NCBI RefSeq assembly: GCF_008369115.1
Contig: NZ_VOAZ01000005.1
Coordinates: 62,001 to 126,000, forward strand
Origin: Psychrobacter sp. ANT_WB68
GTDB lineage: Bacteria; Pseudomonadota; Gammaproteobacteria; Pseudomonadales; Moraxellaceae
Direction: 5' to 3'
DNA: 64,000 nucleotides
Below, piece by piece: positions 61,432 to 64,000 of this stretch. The first letter of the stretch is position 1; each line of letters begins with the position of its first letter. The notes under the pieces are model-generated. The model had not been told where the DNA came from, did not search any database, and worked only from the letters and a program-made list of their open reading frames with translations. The position numbers and the translations under genes were made by a program.

Positions 61432-64000
61432 ATGTTTAATTGTGATGTCGCTGCTATTGATTTGACCCCCATGCCGCTAGTGTCAGACCATAGCGTGACA
61501 ACCAACACGATGAATATATCAATATCTGATATTCCTGACTGGCTGATTCAAATCAATGATGATATCAGTCGCGCGCTCGAACGCGGTGTCAATATTCGCC
61601 AATTGGTTGCGGCACGTGCCTGCGTCATCGATGACTTACTAATAGCTTTGTTTAAGTGGTTTGAGCTTGATAAAACGGATTTGGCATTGTTTGCCACTGG
61701 TGGCTATGGTCGTGGTGAGCTGTCGTTATACTCAGATGTGGATATTTTACTGTTAATGCCAAACGAGATTGAGGCTAATAGCAGAGAGAAGATTGACAAC
61801 TTGGTCGCGTTACTGTGGGATATTGGACTTGAGCCTGCCCTATCAGTACGCAGCGTCAATGAGTGCTTGGAAGCGGCGCTGGATCATACCGTTGCTAGTA
61901 CTTTGTTAGAAGCGAGGCTGTTAATTGGCAATGAAGAGCTGCAAGAAGTACCGCATAAAATTGTCAATACTCAATGGACGCCACGTGATTTTTACGAGGT
62001 AAAAATCGCTGAAGCAAAAGCGCGTTACTTACAGCACAATGCCACCGAGTATAATCTTGAGCCCAATATCAAAACCGCGCCCGGTGGTCTGCGGGATATT
62101 CACATTATTGGTTGGGTGACCAAGCGCTACTTTCGGGTCAGTAAACTCTATGATTTGGTACAACAAAACTTTTTGACTGAAAAAGAGTTCGATGAGTTAA
62201 ATTTTGCCGAAGGCTATTTATGGCAAATACGTCATTACTTGCATGAGCTGACGGTTCGCAATGAAAACAAGCTGTTGTTTGATTATCAGCGTGAAATCGC
62301 TCAGTTAATGGGCTATGAGACGCAGCTAGACGACCAACCAAACGCTGCCGTCGAACGTTTTATGCGCGACTACTATCGCTGTGCCATGCAAATATCGACA
62401 TTATCTGAGATGTTGACCAATCATTATTATGAGACGATTATAGAGCCGCAATTGCCAGATGAGGAACGTCCAAAAAAACATCCAATTAACGCCCGCTTCA
62501 ATCAAGTAGGCGAACAAATTGCGATGTCACATCATCGTGTATTTGCCCAGCACCCTGAATCGATTTTAGAGATGTTTTTACTCATGGGTCAATACGGCAT
62601 CAAAAATGTCCGTACCCATACGCTGCGTGCGCTAAAAATAGCGGCCCGCGGCATCGATCGGGTTTATAGAGACAATCCGACGCACCAAGCGCTTTTCTTA
62701 GCCAATTTAAAAGAGCAAAATTACTTATTTCATCGTCTGCGCACCATGAATCGTTACGGCGTTTTGGGCAGTTATATTCCTGCTTTCGCCCAAGTAACGG
62801 GACTGATGCAGTACGACTTATTTCACCGTTATACGGTTGATGCGCATACCTTATTTTTGATTCGCATTTTACATCGCTTTACCGATCCACGTTTTTCTGA
62901 AGACTTTCCACTGGTCAGCGCTATCTTCCAACGTATCGAGCGCAAAGAGATTTTGGTATTGGCAGCGATGTTTCATGATATCGCCAAAGGTCGTGGCGGC
63001 AACCATAGTCAGCTTGGCCAAACGGAATCGATTGAATTTTGTCTTGCCCATGGCATGAGCACAGCGGACGCTCATTTGGTTGGTTGGTTAACCCGCTATC
63101 ATCTACTTATGTCGATGACGGCGCAGAAAAAGGACATCTCCGACCCAGAAGTGGTGACGCTGTTTGCAGATTTAGTCGGTAACGTTACCCATCTCAATCA
63201 TCTGTATGTACTAACGGTCGCTGACATGAATGCCACCAATCCACAGCTTTGGAACAGCTGGCGCGCCACCTTAATGAAACAGTTGTATTCACAAACGCGG
63301 CGCATCTTACGCGCCGATATCGATGCCCCAACCAACCGCCAAGATATGATTAGTGCTACGCGCAAACAAGCGCTGGCGATGCTTGATAATGTTGATAATC
63401 AGCATATGAATCGCGAGGAAGTCTTAAGATTGTGGGATGACTTGGGTGATGAGTATTTTCTGCGAGAAATTGCAGAGGATATCTTGTGGCATACGGAAGC
63501 TATCTTAAACCATCCACCCATAGGACGAGCTTCTGATGCCGACAGTACACCTCTAGTGGTGTTACGCGAGCACCGGGAGCTGGCGCTTGATGCGGTACAG
63601 GTATTTGTTTACACCCAAGATCAGGTGAATTTATTTGCTGTCACCATGGCCGTGTTTGACCAGATGAATCTAGATGTTTTGGATGCGCGCATCATTACCG
63701 CAACCCGAGATTTTGCCTTGGACTCCTACGTACTGCTCGATCGTAGCGGCACGCTACTGGTCGATGTCGACAGCCAACAAGAGCTTAAGCAGCGCTTAAT
63801 CGATGCTTTTAAAAACCCGACCGTTCCTAAGCTCACGCATCGAAAGATTCCGCGTCAGCTGCGACATTTTGATGTGGCGACGACGATTAACTTTGAGTTT
63901 AATGACGCTTCAAATCAGCACATCATGAGTTTAGAGACACTTGATCAACCAGGCTTACTAGCCCGCGTTGGACAAGTATTTTTACAACAAAAGATTGAAG
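61432..64000 (+). CDS. glnD: Bifunctional uridylyltransferase/uridylyl-removing enzyme, partial
   Basis: GlnD, the nitrogen sensor that uridylylates or de-uridylylates PII. About 856 codons are present before the window ends. The nucleotidyltransferase motif GGYGRGELSLYSDVDILLL (about 85-105) and NIKTAPGGLRDIH are intact. The HD domain has MFHDIAKGRGGNHSQLG (about 510-525). The first ACT domain begins near DAVQVFVYTQDQVNLFAVTM; the second ACT domain is mostly cut off. The start ATG 61432 gives MFNCDVAAIDLTPMPLVSDH. Confidence 0.95.
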   Translation, partial: MFNCDVAAIDLTPMPLVSDHSVTTNTMNISISDIPDWLIQINDDISRALERGVNIRQLVAARACVIDDLLIALFKWFELDKTDLALFATGGYGRGELSLYSDVDILLLMPNEIEANSREKIDNLVALLWDIGLEPALSVRSVNECLEAALDHTVASTLLEARLLIGNEELQEVPHKIVNTQWTPRDFYEVKIAEAKARYLQHNATEYNLEPNIKTAPGGLRDIHIIGWVTKRYFRVSKLYDLVQQNFLTEKEFDELNFAEGYLWQIRHYLHELTVRNENKLLFDYQREIAQLMGYETQLDDQPNAAVERFMRDYYRCAMQISTLSEMLTNHYYETIIEPQLPDEERPKKHPINARFNQVGEQIAMSHHRVFAQHPESILEMFLLMGQYGIKNVRTHTLRALKIAARGIDRVYRDNPTHQALFLANLKEQNYLFHRLRTMNRYGVLGSYIPAFAQVTGLMQYDLFHRYTVDAHTLFLIRILHRFTDPRFSEDFPLVSAIFQRIERKEILVLAAMFHDIAKGRGGNHSQLGQTESIEFCLAHGMSTADAHLVGWLTRYHLLMSMTAQKKDISDPEVVTLFADLVGNVTHLNHLYVLTVADMNATNPQLWNSWRATLMKQLYSQTRRILRADIDAPTNRQDMISATRKQALAMLDNVDNQHMNREEVLRLWDDLGDEYFLREIAEDILWHTEAILNHPPIGRASDADSTPLVVLREHRELALDAVQVFVYTQDQVNLFAVTMAVFDQMNLDVLDARIITATRDFALDSYVLLDRSGTLLVDVDSQQELKQRLIDAFKNPTVPKLTHRKIPRQLRHFDVATTINFEFNDASNQHIMSLETLDQPGLLARVGQVFLQQKIE

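Overview
The window looks like a chromosome segment of a cold-adapted gammaproteobacterium of the Moraxellaceae, most likely Psychrobacter. The evidence is the moderate G+C, the protein sequences, the order trpF-trpB-trpA-accD-folC-SPOR gene, the rpsJ/rng/maf/mreDCB block and the lipase/foldase pair. I identified genes by recognising families and motifs; no database search was run.

Layout. 1-6351 (minus): start of the S10 ribosomal operon, RNase G, Maf and the MreBCD cell-shape genes. 7106-10503 (plus): gatCAB, the tRNA-dependent amidotransferase. 10618-10694: tRNA-Pro(GGG), which carries an integrated element of about 10.4 kb (10699-21113). A 21-bp direct repeat of the tRNA 3' end bounds the element (10678-10698 and 21093-21113). 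21131-30739: YdhR-like, DUF1853 and DUF2726 genes, then folC/accD/trp genes on minus. 30950-41976: photolyase, a DUF4230-like protein, prolyl-tRNA synthetase, QueF, a YadGH-type ABC exporter, a c-type cytochrome, tRNA-Arg(CCG) and a sirtuin. 42076-50089: adenine deaminase, a TPM/TPM/LemA cluster, a sodium:alanine symporter and two fasciclin lipoproteins. 50864-64000: MetH, a possible nuclease, two tandem DUF2256 proteins, a TolB-like lipoprotein, a META lipoprotein, lipase with its chaperone, methionine aminopeptidase, and GlnD, which runs off the end.

The most unusual part is the element in tRNA-Pro. It encodes a tyrosine integrase, an unknown protein, an AlpA-type regulator, a small HTH-like protein, a KilA-N protein, three small unknown proteins and a DUF3987 P-loop replication protein, mostly with overlapping stop/start codons. 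No capsid, tail, portal, terminase or conjugation gene is visible. The architecture is therefore that of a phage satellite or a small integrative mobilisable element. Downstream come cargo genes: a DUF2511-like lipoprotein between duplicated terminators, a 41-residue YHYH-type secreted protein, and a very AT-rich membrane protein. The non-coding parts hold several dense repeat families: GCTAA iterons, paired 10-bp repeats phased at about 11 bp, and GTCCATAAA/GGACATC motifs. They look like a replication origin or partition/regulatory region. Two genes of the element have related leader hairpins sharing ACACCTTTA; in the first, the loop is exactly complementary to a twin repeat holding the ribosome-binding site, which suggests RNA-level control.

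The rest of the window is ordinary core chromosome. Many genes end in clear intrinsic terminators, which are listed.
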